Position numbers and translations under genes: made by a program | In this document: one piece after another, positions 26,316-35,622 of the stretch | Numbering within the stretch: position 1 is the stretch's first letter | How the letters are laid out: each line of letters starts with the position of its first letter | The notes under the pieces: generated by a model | Databases searched by the model: none | What the model was told of the DNA's origin: nothing | The model's input: only the letters and a program-made list of their open reading frames with translations | Source of the DNA: Hordeum vulgare subsp. vulgare | Lineage: Eukaryota > Streptophyta > Magnoliopsida > Poales > Poaceae | Assembly (NCBI RefSeq): GCF_904849725.1 | Contig: NC_058523.1 | Coordinates: forward strand, 171,288,689-171,352,688 | DNA: 64,000 bases | Reading direction: 5' to 3'

Positions 26316-26325
26316 TATAAATAGG
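26316..26325 (+). promoter_or_regulatory. TATA box of the antisense gene
   Basis: TATAAATAGG on the plus strand lies about 300 bp inside the 3' LTR boundary and about 860 bp before the main ATG. It is followed by a C-rich leader (26345-26395), as at many plant Pol II start sites. It is well placed to start the plus-strand transcript independently of the LTRs. Position and motif only; no transcript data. Confidence 0.6.
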
Positions 26326-26399
26326 CGGAAGGGACAGGGCTGACACCGTCCACCTACCAGTCCCGTCGACTTCTCCACCATCATCACAGCGAGGAAAAA

Positions 26400-26699
26400 A
26401 TGCGCCGCATCCCGAAAGCTCCGCCGCCGGCCGCAATCCCTGCCTTCGTCCGAAGAACTCCGGTGCTGCCCGCAGGCCGTCGCCGCCCGAGGCCTCCGGT
26501 GCTGCCCGCAGGCCGTCGCCACCTGAGAAGCTCCGGCGCCACCCGCAAACCGCTGCCGTCCGAAGAACTCCGGCGCCGCCTGCAAGTTGCTGCCGTTTCG
26601 AAGAGCTCCGGCGCCGTTCGAGGGATTCCAGCGCTGCCCGCAAGTCGTCACCGTCGCCAGGCTCCATTGCCACCAACCTTCTTCGACCAAGATCTTCAG
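26400..26699 (+). CDS. Possible leader ORF of the antisense gene (Pro/Arg-rich)
   Basis: The first ATG after the TATA box lies in good context (A at -3). It opens a 134-codon frame (26400-26804) rich in proline, arginine and alanine, encoded by a degenerate 36-38-bp tandem repeat (starts near 26461, 26497, 26534, 26571 and 26609). A CAG|GT donor at 26699/26700 would end it as a 100-codon exon. A strong acceptor (pyrimidine tract then TAG) ends at 27215. Such a splice would not keep this frame, so it is more likely an upstream ORF or 5' UTR exon than the protein N-terminus. Minus-strand ORFs over the same bases are shadows of the repeat. Confidence 0.35.
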
Positions 26700-27174
26700 G
26701 TTAGGCCACTGCCTCCTTCTCGAAGGGTAGATTCAGTTCTTGTTCTTGCCGCCGCCATTGCCATAGCTTCGAAGTTCTACGTTCGCCACCATTTTAGCTG
26801 TTGAACTGATTAATTAGAGCGCCATTAGGGCACCCAGTGTTTCGGACAATGCTATCCATCTATGCCCTTGCGGATTTTCGCAACAGACTAGTCTTTTTGA
26901 ACATGAGGCACCATCCTGTTCACACACCGCTCATATTTTAGCCAGGTCCGTAAGATGTTATATCTGTTGGATAGATCCACTCCTCTTTTACTGTTTGCAA
27001 AAAGCTGTTTGGGAACCTCGTTCTTCCCTTAGCGTTTCGGACAAGAATAAACACTACCACCCATAGCAACATTGCTTCTGAAAATAGCCCAGCTCCGATA
27101 AGTCGCCACATCAATCCAAACCGGCCTCCCAATTCGGCGGGTTAAACAGACGCTAGTTCCGACTTACATAATAA

Positions 27175-30100
27175 ATGCTCGAGACACGTAATACCATTTT
27201 CTTGCCTACTTGTAGCATGGGTGCCGTTTTCAAGAGTGATTGGCTCCCCACCAAAGTTGACGACGCTGTTTTGGCGAATTACGTGAAAGCGGGCTGCTTG
27301 GATCCTCAAGACGTCATTGGATGGCGCACCGGGTTAGGAGAAGACCTACCCAACCCTAAGGAAGGAGATATAGTAGTTTTTGTGGAACACTTAGAACGGG
27401 GTTTTAAACCGCCCGGATCTAAATTCCTTAAAGACGCCCTGACTTTTATGAACGTCCCACTCCAGGATTTGGGACCCAATTCCATAAGCAACCTGAGTCA
27501 ATTCCAAGTCCTTTGCGAAGCTTATTTGCGGATTGAGCCTTCCGTCCCCCTGTTCTGGTACTTCTTCCACCTGAATCGCCAGACGGAATTCCACAACGGC
27601 CCCAGTCTGGAACTCGGCGGGGTCAATGTCCAGCGTCGCCGAGACAGCCCGTTCCCTGCGCTCACCATGCCTAGTCATCCCAAGGGCTGGGGTGAATCTT
27701 GGTTCTACTGCAAGGAAACATCCCCCGCCGGCGAAAACAAACTTCAAGGTTACAGGCCAAGCTGCCTCCCAGTCAACTTCAAGCTCCCTGACAAGCTCAC
27801 CGAGGAAGAAGAGTCGGAATTCGTCCCAATTCAGTCCGAACTGAGATCTTTGACAAATAACAGTCTCACCGGAGTTGACTTGATTCGCTGCTGGGTCGAA
27901 TGGCGGATCCTTCCTCTGAGCCACCGAGACGGCCTGATGTGCGATTTTGACAGCACCCTGGATCATCCCCAATGCTACTTCCACACAGCGTTGACGGAAA
28001 AAGACATAGTCACCATCATCAGGAAGCTGACCGGAGAACCTGCAGCGAAATGCGGCCAAATCGGCCTTAAGCCCTTCTGCAAGATCAACCCGGCACCCAA
28101 GGTACCCCAAAGCTAACTCGTCCTCAATTTTTACTTCATCTGGTTTACGGTCATCATGACTTCACGCCATTTCCCCTTCCAGAAAGGTGACAAGTTCTGG
28201 TCTAGAAGACCTAAGAAACAAGCCATGAAGAGTGCTAAGCCGCCTTCCAAGAAAAATAAAGGCAAAAGCAAATCGGCCGCGGCTGAACCATCTGAAGTCG
28301 ACAAATCTCAAGCCGGCGACGCCCTCTCAGAGGTACCAATCCGTCCTCATCTTCACTCGCCATTCATCACCTTTTTATATTTTACTTATCTCTCACTCCT
28401 TCTATTACAGAATGAAGACAACGAGAGCCAGGAAGACTCTGTCGAGGTAATTTCTGTCTCTTCCGATTCATCTCCTTCTCCACCTAAGCCGGCCCGGCGA
28501 ATATGTGGAAAAGTGCCTCTCTCACATCCAAATGCCCCTTTGGACCCAAATTTCTTACTGAAGAAAACGCAGCACGCCTTAAAACGGAAGACACGAAGTC
28601 ATTCTGGCGACCTGACACCTGGCTTGCCAACAAGGAACAAAAGAAAACCGAGCGAGGTACCTCCTTTTCTTATTCGAACAACCATCGTTCGAACTGCTTT
28701 GGATCACAGTCCTAACCCGCCAGTGTTATCGATGTACCAACTCTGCAGGATTCTCCCCCCACTTCTGGCGACTCAGTGATGTCGACCCTTCCACCAATGA
28801 TCCGAGTCCCGGGGTAAGTTCCTTGTGCTGATCCTTGAGAATAACATTCTTTTTTAATAATAATTTCTTTTAAACACGCCTATCTCTTTCATTAGGGCGC
28901 AAGCCAAAAAGAGGAAGACCAGTGGGTCAAACCCTGACGCCACTCCTGAACCTCCAAGGAAATCTACTCCGACTCAAGAGGATCCGAGTCAAAACGAGCC
29001 GATAACTCAAGCAAACCCTCCTGAGTCGCCACAAGGATCGACGGATGTCCCTAGATCACCAGTCGTAACAGCGACAACTGATGACCCAGATGCTGTGGTC
29101 ATTACTGGTGTTGGTTTCTCCAAGCCGGCAGATACAATCCTTTCCAAGCATACAACATCCCCTTCTCCATCAATTCTCGAGTCTGGGCCTTCCAAGGCGA
29201 AACTTACTGACTATGCAGGTCTGGAGTTTAAAGAACTCTGTTCTGGCTTCGCAAGTCGCCTGGAAGCGAGTTACGAGATGGAAAAGAATCTGCTGAAGAT
29301 GTTAAATATCAAACATGAGGTAAAATTTCATACTTTATATTATCCTCAGTAACCCCCAAGGGCCGGGTCATCAGTAAAATGATGATCCGGGTCTTTTAAA
29401 AGCATCGCGACCAGTAACCCCCAAGGGCCGGGTCATCAGTAAAATGATGAGCCGGGTCTTGACTTCTGTATAATTTCCCTTAAAAATTATACATTAGCCC
29501 CCAAGTGTCAGGGGTATTGCCTTGCAATAATTCTGAGACTTGTCTTTGTTTTTAAATTTTGAACAGGAAAGCCTTGCCCAGACCGAACTGGCCCTGGGCG
29601 ACTTAAGGAAGAACTTGGCTGACCAACAAGATGCTCGAGCTCAGTCGGAAGACAAATATAAGCTGTCTCTGGTTGAACTGGAAAAACTCAAAGCCGAGTT
29701 AGAAAAAACTCAGGCTGACCACAGCGCGGTTCTGACAAGAGCCAAAAAAGCAGAAGCAAAGCTGGCAACTGTGCAGCAGGAGCTATCCAGCTTGAAGCGC
29801 CATATTTCCAACATGACTCAAGCCATCTTTGGTAAGCTTTACCTCACTCGCCAAACTTATCCTCTTTCTTAGGCAAAATTCCTCAATGTTTAACTTACCG
29901 GTTATTTGATCACAGGCTCGAGAGTCACCAATCTGAAAGATGACAGCGTGTTGATGCTGAAGGCGATCTATACGCTGACGGAACAGTTGTACACAGGCAG
30001 TGTGCTGACCGTCAAAGCTGTGATTGGTGCCAAGGAGCCCATAACCTCTATCAAGAAGGTGCTTGGATATCTATCCACACTGCCCCCCCAAATTGGCGAG

Positions 30101-30535
30101 TTAACCCGATCAGCCGCCCGGAAGGGTGTCCTGACAGCTCTGAGTCGCTGCCTGGCGTATGCTCCAGAAATCAATTTGGAAGAAGTAGCTGCCGGCTTTC
30201 CTCAGCTCAAAGATGACGGATCGGAGTTCGTGGAGGAAGACTACCAGAAGGTTGTCAAGGATTCTCGACTGGCCGCGACCCAACTCGCCGCCAGCCTTGA
30301 CTTGACAAAATATCAGGCGGCTTACGATGATAAGAATAAGAAAATCAGCCCGCCAACCTTCGTGGTGACCAACCTCATCCCTCGGCGACCCAAGAATCCC
30401 TTTGACTGGGAAACGGACCTGGCATCAATCTTGACTGATGAAGACGATTTCGCCTCTTTGTCCCGATGCAACTGGGTCTTGGGCGATTTACAAATCGAAG
30501 CTGGTCAGAGCTCACGCCAGAACTTAGCAGAATAG
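27175..30535 (+). CDS. Antisense spliced gene of Tat element (PF04195-like protein)
   Basis: Seven exons fit with consistent phase: 27175-28101, 28183-28332, 28411-28656, 28749-28813, 28896-29319, 29567-29831 and 29916-30535 (TAG/stop end). All six introns are GT-AG and 78-247 bp long. The exons sum to 2697 nt, 899 codons with the stop. Exon 1 (309 aa) looks like the 'putative gypsy type transposon' domain family (PF04195). Exons 2-5 are lysine-, serine-, proline- and acid-rich. Exon 6 is a heptad-like coiled coil. Exon 7 is a mostly helical C-terminus. An in-frame TAA precedes the 27175 ATG; the ATG at 27217 has better context and follows a good acceptor, so it may be the real start. The gene lies antisense to the element and convergent with pol. 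Antisense extra ORFs are known in Tat elements; their role is unknown. The frame is open throughout. Confidence 0.8.
29347..29460 (+). repeat. 64-bp tandem duplication inside intron 5
   Basis: The segment beginning CAGTAACCCCCAAGGG occurs at about 29347 and again at about 29411, each followed by a CCGGGTCATCAG block. It lies wholly within the 247-bp intron 5 and explains why that intron is about three times longer than the others. Confidence 0.7.
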
Positions 30536-30716
30536 ATTTTCCTTGAATTTGGCCCAAGAGCCATGTAACAGTCAGTACTATCTTTGGATGACATCTTCTG
30601 CAAAAAATCCTTATACCGTTTTTAAGGCGGTTTAAAATATTTGGTTAACCTCTATTAGAATCGCCTGAAATGCTTAACCCGCCAAGGATGAAGACCTTGA
30701 GCACATTATCTGTGAA

Positions 30717-30722
30717 AATAAA
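30717..30722 (+). terminator. Poly(A) signal of antisense gene
   Basis: AATAAA lies 182 nt after the stop of the antisense gene, in A/T-rich sequence, and before the 71-bp array. It would end the plus-strand transcript short of pol. Confidence 0.5.
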
Positions 30723-30790
30723 GAATCAGAAACAGTTTCAATGAGTAAGCAGCGAGGGAAAAAAAATTCAAAGTCAAACCATAACACGAG

Positions 30791-31393
30791 CAATTTTGTT
30801 GGCTCATATGATCGCGACAGGGGGAGGCGAGTCAGAAAGCTCGTGCACCCACCCTTAACGCAGGTTTCGTTGGCTCATACGGTCGCGACAGGGGGAGGCG
30901 AGTCAGAAAGCTCGTGCACCCACCCTTAATGCAGGTTTCGTCGGCTCATACGGTCGCGACAGGGGGAGGCGAGTCAGAAAGCTCGTGCACCCACCCTTAA
31001 TGCAGGTTTCGTCGGCTCATACGGTCGCGACAGGGGGAGGCGAGTCAGAAAGCTCGTGCACCCACCCTTAATGCAGGTTTCGTCGTCTCATACGGTCGCG
31101 ACAGGGGGAGGCGAGTCAGAAAGCTCGTGCACCCACCCTTAATGCAGGTTTCGTCGGCTCATACGGTCGCGACAGGGGGAGGCGAGTCAGAAAGCTCGTG
31201 CACCCACCCTTAATGCAGGTTTCGTCGGCTCATACGGTCGCGACAGGGGGAGGCGAGTCAGAAAGCTCATGCACCCACCCTTAATGCAGGTTTCGTCGGC
31301 TCATACGGTCGCGACACGGGGAGGCGAGTCAGAAAGCTCGTGCACCCACCCTTAATGCATGTTCTGTCGGCTCATAAGGTCGCAACAGGGTAT
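30791..31393. repeat. 71-bp minisatellite array (about 8.5 copies)
   Basis: The landmark GGTCGCGACA recurs at 30881, 30952, 31023, 31094, 31165, 31236 and 31307, exactly 71 bp apart, with degenerate copies at 30810 and 31378. Inner copies are almost identical; outer ones are diverged, as expected for unequal exchange. The array lies between the 3' ends of the antisense gene and pol. Tandem repeats in this part of Tat elements are known and can seed satellites. Confidence 0.95.
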
Positions 31394-31500
31394 CATAAAA
31401 ATTGCTCTTTCTTTAAAGAAGAAGCCCCCCGAGTCAGGGAAACATTATATTATTCCATAAGAAAAACTGAAAAACTTACAAAGCATGGAGTTGTAAGAAC

Positions 31501-34500
31501 TCAAGTGTAATAAGGCCGCAAATGGGCAATATTCCAAGGGCGAGTTGACTCAGCCCCCGTAGTCGGTCGATCAGACCGAAGATCCATCAAGTAGTAAGAA
31601 CCATTGCGGAGGTTTTTGCTGACAACGAAAGGCCCCTCCCAAGGGGGCGAAAGTTTGTGCATGCCTGTCCGATCTTGTATCAGTCGAAGCACCAAATCGC
31701 CTTCCTGGAAGGTACGACTCTTCACCCGGCGACTATGATAACGCCGCAAATCTTGCTGATAGATCGCCGAACGAGCCGCTGCTAAGTCACGTGCTTCTTC
31801 CAAGGCGTCCAAAGAGTCCTGACGCGCCAGCTCGTTGTCATGCTCCACATATGCAACGACTCTAAGAGAATCATGCCTTATGTCAGTAGGGAGAACGGCC
31901 TCCGCACCATAGACCAAGAAGAAAGGGGTGAACCCCGTGGACCGATTTGGGGTGGTTCGGATGCTCCATAATACCGAAGGTAACTCCTCCACCCAACATC
32001 CCGGAGTTCTTTCCAGGGGAACCATGAGCCGAGGTTTGATCCCTCGCAAAACTTCCTGATTCGCCCGCTCGTCCTGTCCGTTTGACTGCGGGTGAGCAAC
32101 TGCAGAGATATCAAGCCGGATATGTTCACGGCGACAGAAATCCAGCATCGCTCCTTGGGACAGGTTAGTACCATTGTCTGTGATGATACTGTGCGGATAT
32201 CCAAAACGGAAAATAAGCTTCTTCAGGAATTTTACCGCAGTCTCCGCGTCGCAAGCCCCAACTGGCTCCGCCTCAATCCACTTAGTGAATTTATCAACCG
32301 CCACTAACAAGTGAGTTTTCTTGTTGGAGGACATCTTAAAGGGACCGACCATGTCCAGCCCCCAGACCGCGAAAGGCCAGGTAATGGGGATCATCCTTAA
32401 TTCCTGAGCCGGCACATGAGCCTGTCTCCCGTAACGTTGGCATCCCTCACACCGCCGTACTATATCTTCCGCATCTGCGTGAGCCGTCAACCAGAAGAAA
32501 CCGTGTCGAAAGGCTTTTGACACCAGAGAGCGTGACCCGGCGTGATGTCCGCAGTCTCCAGAATGGATATCATTAAGGATCGTGCATCCTTCCTCGGAAG
32601 AGACGCACCGCTGAAAGACCCCTGAAGCACTTCGTTTATATAGCTCGCCATTAATGATGACCATGGACTTGCTACGCCGAACAATCTGGCGAGCCAAGAC
32701 TTCGTCAGTGGGTAACTCGCCACGGGCAAGGTAAGCTAGGTAAGGAAGAGCCCAATCCGGAGCGATATGGAGAGCCGCCACAAGCTGAGACTCGGGATCT
32801 GGAATTGCCAATTCTTCCTCCGTGGGTACAGCCACGGATGGTTTATGCAAGATATCCAAGAAGACATTAGGGGGGACCGGTTTTCTCTGTGAGCCGAGTC
32901 GCGAGAGGGCATCAGCTGCTTCATTGAGTCGTCGATCAACATGATCAACCTGGTATCCATGAAAATAGCCCGCCACATCAGATACGGCTCGTCTGTAAGC
33001 CGCCATCATAGGATCTCGAGAATCCCAGGTGCCCGAAACCTGTTGCGCCACCAGATCTGAGTCCCCAAAACATCTGACTCGGGTTAGGTTCATCTCCTTT
33101 GCTAGTCGCAAACCGTGGAGCAAAGCTTCATACTCCGCCGCATTAATTGTACAAGGGAACATGAGCCTGAGGACGTAGCAGAACTTATCTCCTTGGGGGG
33201 ATATCAACACCACACCAGCCCCCGAGCCCTCCAACTGCCTGGATCCATCAAAATAAATAGTCCAATAGGTAAGGTCGGGGCAATCTTCCGGAGCCTGAAG
33301 CTCCGTCCAATCATTGACGAAATCAACCAGCGCCTGGGACTTGATGGCCGTGCGGGGGGTATACTGGATGTGATGTGACCCAAGTTCTATCGCCCATTTG
33401 GCGATTCGCCCTGTCGCCTCGCGGTTTTGGATGACGTCGCCGAGGGGCGCGGAACTTACCACGGTGATTGGGTGTTCTTGGAAATAATGTTTAAGCTTCC
33501 GACTCGGCATGAACACCCCGTAGACCAGTTTTTGCCAATGGGGGTATCGTTGTTTGGAGAGAGTTAACACCTCACTGATAAAGTACACCGGGCGTTGCAC
33601 CGGGTATTCCTTTCCTTCCTCCTTTCTTTCGACGACCACGGACACGCTGACCGCTTTGGAATTTGCGGCGATATACAGGAGCATGGGCTCCTTTTCAGTC
33701 GGGGCCGCCAGGACCGACGGGTTAACCAGCTGACGTTTCAAGGCCTGAAGTGCCTCGTCGGCTTCCTCTGTCCACACGAATCGGTCAGACTTCCTCAACA
33801 ATTGATAGAGCGGAATCGCCTTTTCTCCAAGGCGGCTTACAAAACGACTGAGAGTCGCGATACGACCCGCCAAACGCTGGACTTGGTTAACGTTCGTTGG
33901 CTTGCCGAGGGAGGCAACCGCTTCAATTTTGTCCGGGTTAGCCTCGATGCCGCGCTCCCATACCAAGAAACCCAGTAGTTTCCCCGCTGGTACGCCGAAA
34001 ACGCACTTGGTAGGGTTTAGCTTCATCTGATATACCCGCAAATTATCAAAGGTTTCCTTAAGGTCTTCCAGAAGTGTCTCCTCCCGGCGGGTCTTGATAA
34101 CAATGTCGTCAACATAAGCATGGACGTTGCGGCCAATTTGGCTATGCAGACAATTCTGGATGCAACGTTGGTAGGTCGCCCCTGCGCTCTTGAGCCCGAA
34201 CGGCATGGACACATAGCAAAAGGCCCCAAAGGGAGTTATGAAAGCAGTCTTTTCTTGATCTTCCACAGCCATTTTGATCTGATGATAGCCTGAGTAAGCG
34301 TCCAAAAAGCACAATCGTTCGCATCCCGCCACCGAGTCAATGATTTGGTCGATGCGGGGAAGAGCGAAAGGATCCTTGGGGCAAGCTCTGTTGAGGTCCG
34401 TATAGTCAATGCACATACGGAAGGTGCCATTCTTCTTGAGCACTAACACCGGGTTAGCTAGCCATTTGGGGTGAAAGACTTCCACGATGAACCCGGCGGC

Positions 34501-34698
34501 TAACAGACGGGCGACTTCCTCTCCAATCGCCTTCCGTCGCTCCTTGTTAAACCGGCGGAGGTATTGTTGAACAGGTTTGCATTTTGGGTCAATATTAAGA
34601 TGGTGCTCAGCGAATTCTCTCGGTACACCCGGCATGTCAGAGGGTTTCCATGCGAAGATGTCCCGATTCTCACGGATGAATTCGATGAGCGCGCTTTC
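31501..34698 (-). CDS. pol: Tat pol: RT, RNase H, second RNase H, integrase
   Basis: Open from the TAG at 34699 to 31501; the first ATG is at 34635 (1044 aa). Numbered from that Met: RT spans about 40-230 with YVDD at 174-177. The RT-linked RNase H (about 310-440) lacks a clear catalytic set. A second, archaeal-type RNase H (about 458-580) keeps D463, E501, D525 and D575. The integrase zinc region has H691, H697, C729 and C732, and the DD35E core has D761, D820 and E856. The C-terminus (about 950-1044) ends in a proline-tryptophan-asparagine pattern typical of Gypsy pol. The first residues before 34635 continue in the same frame through a TAG into protease, so this is part of one polyprotein. 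Apart from that stop the enzyme set looks intact. Confidence 0.9.
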   Translation of the reverse strand, partial: ESALIEFIRENRDIFAWKPSDMPGVPREFAEHHLNIDPKCKPVQQYLRRFNKERRKAIGEEVARLLAAGFIVEVFHPKWLANPVLVLKKNGTFRMCIDYTDLNRACPKDPFALPRIDQIIDSVAGCERLCFLDAYSGYHQIKMAVEDQEKTAFITPFGAFCYVSMPFGLKSAGATYQRCIQNCLHSQIGRNVHAYVDDIVIKTRREETLLEDLKETFDNLRVYQMKLNPTKCVFGVPAGKLLGFLVWERGIEANPDKIEAVASLGKPTNVNQVQRLAGRIATLSRFVSRLGEKAIPLYQLLRKSDRFVWTEEADEALQALKRQLVNPSVLAAPTEKEPMLLYIAANSKAVSVSVVVERKEEGKEYPVQRPVYFISEVLTLSKQRYPHWQKLVYGVFMPSRKLKHYFQEHPITVVSSAPLGDVIQNREATGRIAKWAIELGSHHIQYTPRTAIKSQALVDFVNDWTELQAPEDCPDLTYWTIYFDGSRQLEGSGAGVVLISPQGDKFCYVLRLMFPCTINAAEYEALLHGLRLAKEMNLTRVRCFGDSDLVAQQVSGTWDSRDPMMAAYRRAVSDVAGYFHGYQVDHVDRRLNEAADALSRLGSQRKPVPPNVFLDILHKPSVAVPTEEELAIPDPESQLVAALHIAPDWALPYLAYLARGELPTDEVLARQIVRRSKSMVIINGELYKRSASGVFQRCVSSEEGCTILNDIHSGDCGHHAGSRSLVSKAFRHGFFWLTAHADAEDIVRRCEGCQRYGRQAHVPAQELRMIPITWPFAVWGLDMVGPFKMSSNKKTHLLVAVDKFTKWIEAEPVGACDAETAVKFLKKLIFRFGYPHSIITDNGTNLSQGAMLDFCRREHIRLDISAVAHPQSNGQDERANQEVLRGIKPRLMVPLERTPGCWVEELPSVLWSIRTTPNRSTGFTPFFLVYGAEAVLPTDIRHDSLRVVAYVEHDNELARQDSLDALEEARDLAAARSAIYQQDLRRYHSRRVKSRTFQEGDLVLRLIQDRTGMHKLSPPWEGPFVVSKNLRNGSYYLMDLRSDRPTTGAESTRPWNIAHLRPYYT

Positions 34699-35622
34699 CT
34701 ATTTGGGGTCCAGACCCGTCCCAATGGTAAACTGCTTGGACGAATCGCCAGGGACGAAATCGACTGTCTTCGTGTCATCCGTTGGTTTGAACTTGAGGGG
34801 CGACTCGGAGTCTGTAGTCGGTTTCTTGAGTGGTGTCATGTCCGCCGGGTCAACATTGGCCCGGTGGTTTTTGAGCTCTTCCGCCGCGCAGGCGACTTCC
34901 GCGTAGGCTGCGTCTCCTTCCTCACATTCTTTTGCGATCCTTCTATCTCCGTCGACCGTGACAGGCCCTTTAGGGCCAGGCATTTTGAGCTTGAGGTAGA
35001 CGTAGCATGGGCGGGCCATGAAGCGAGCGTAAGCCGGTCGTTCGAACAGCGCATGGTACGGGCTTTTTAATTTGACCACCTCGAAGACCAGAGACTCCGA
35101 CCTGTAGTTCTGTGCAGTTCCAAACGCTACTGAGAGCCTGACTCGGCCAATCGGATAAGCGGATTTGCCCGGGACGATGCCGTGGAAAACTGTGGTTGAA
35201 GGCATCAAGTCTTTCTCTAATAGATTCATCCTCCGGAAGGTGTCGAAGTATAGGATATTAATGCTGCTGCCGCCATCCATTAGTACCTTCGATAGAGTGT
35301 AACCCGCCACTTGGGGAGCCACGACCAAGGCCAGGTCGCCCGGGTTATCTATTCTCGGCGGGTGATCCTCTCTGCTCCATGTTATGGTCTGTTCGGACCA
35401 GTGGAGATATCTGGGAACTGCCGGCTCAATTACGCTGTATGCCCGGTGATTTACCTTTTTATCTCGTCTGCAAGCATTAGTGGTGAAAACATGATATTGC
35501 CCATTACTTAGCTGTTTGGGATTGTTGCGGAAGCCCCCATGGTCATCCTGGTCCTGCGGAGCCCCCTGCGGGGGTTGCTGGAAGACTCCCGACGGGTTGT
35601 ACCGCCGGTGGTGGTGTACCGG
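34699..35622 (-). CDS. Tat protease region of gag-pol
   Basis: In the same frame as gag and RT. The frame is open from just after the gag TAG (35623) to a TAG at 34699-34701; the first ATG is at 35328 (209 aa). The active-site motif LMDGGSS lies near residue 16 from that Met, close to the aspartate-glycine-glycine form usual in Tat proteases. A proline- and charge-rich linker leads to RT. Both bounding stops fit a CAG to TAG change, so the region was probably translated as part of one polyprotein. Confidence 0.75.
   Translation of the reverse strand, partial: PVHHHRRYNPSGVFQQPPQGAPQDQDDHGGFRNNPKQLSNGQYHVFTTNACRRDKKVNHRAYSVIEPAVPRYLHWSEQTITWSREDHPPRIDNPGDLALVVAPQVAGYTLSKVLMDGGSSINILYFDTFRRMNLLEKDLMPSTTVFHGIVPGKSAYPIGRVRLSVAFGTAQNYRSESLVFEVVKLKSPYHALFERPAYARFMARPCYVYLKLKMPGPKGPVTVDGDRRIAKECEEGDAAYAEVACAAEELKNHRANVDPADMTPLKKPTTDSESPLKFKPTDDTKTVDFVPGDSSKQFTIGTGLDPK

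Noticed and set aside
26272..26690. Two overlapping 134-codon minus-strand ORFs
   Set aside because: They are opposite the GC-rich 36-38-bp repeat and open only because of its composition.
27391..28110. 239-codon minus-strand ORF
   Set aside because: It is the antisense shadow of exon 1 of the plus-strand gene, with no domain features of its own.
30791..31393. CRISPR-like array
   Set aside because: Uniform 71-bp tandem units with no unique spacers, in a plant retrotransposon.
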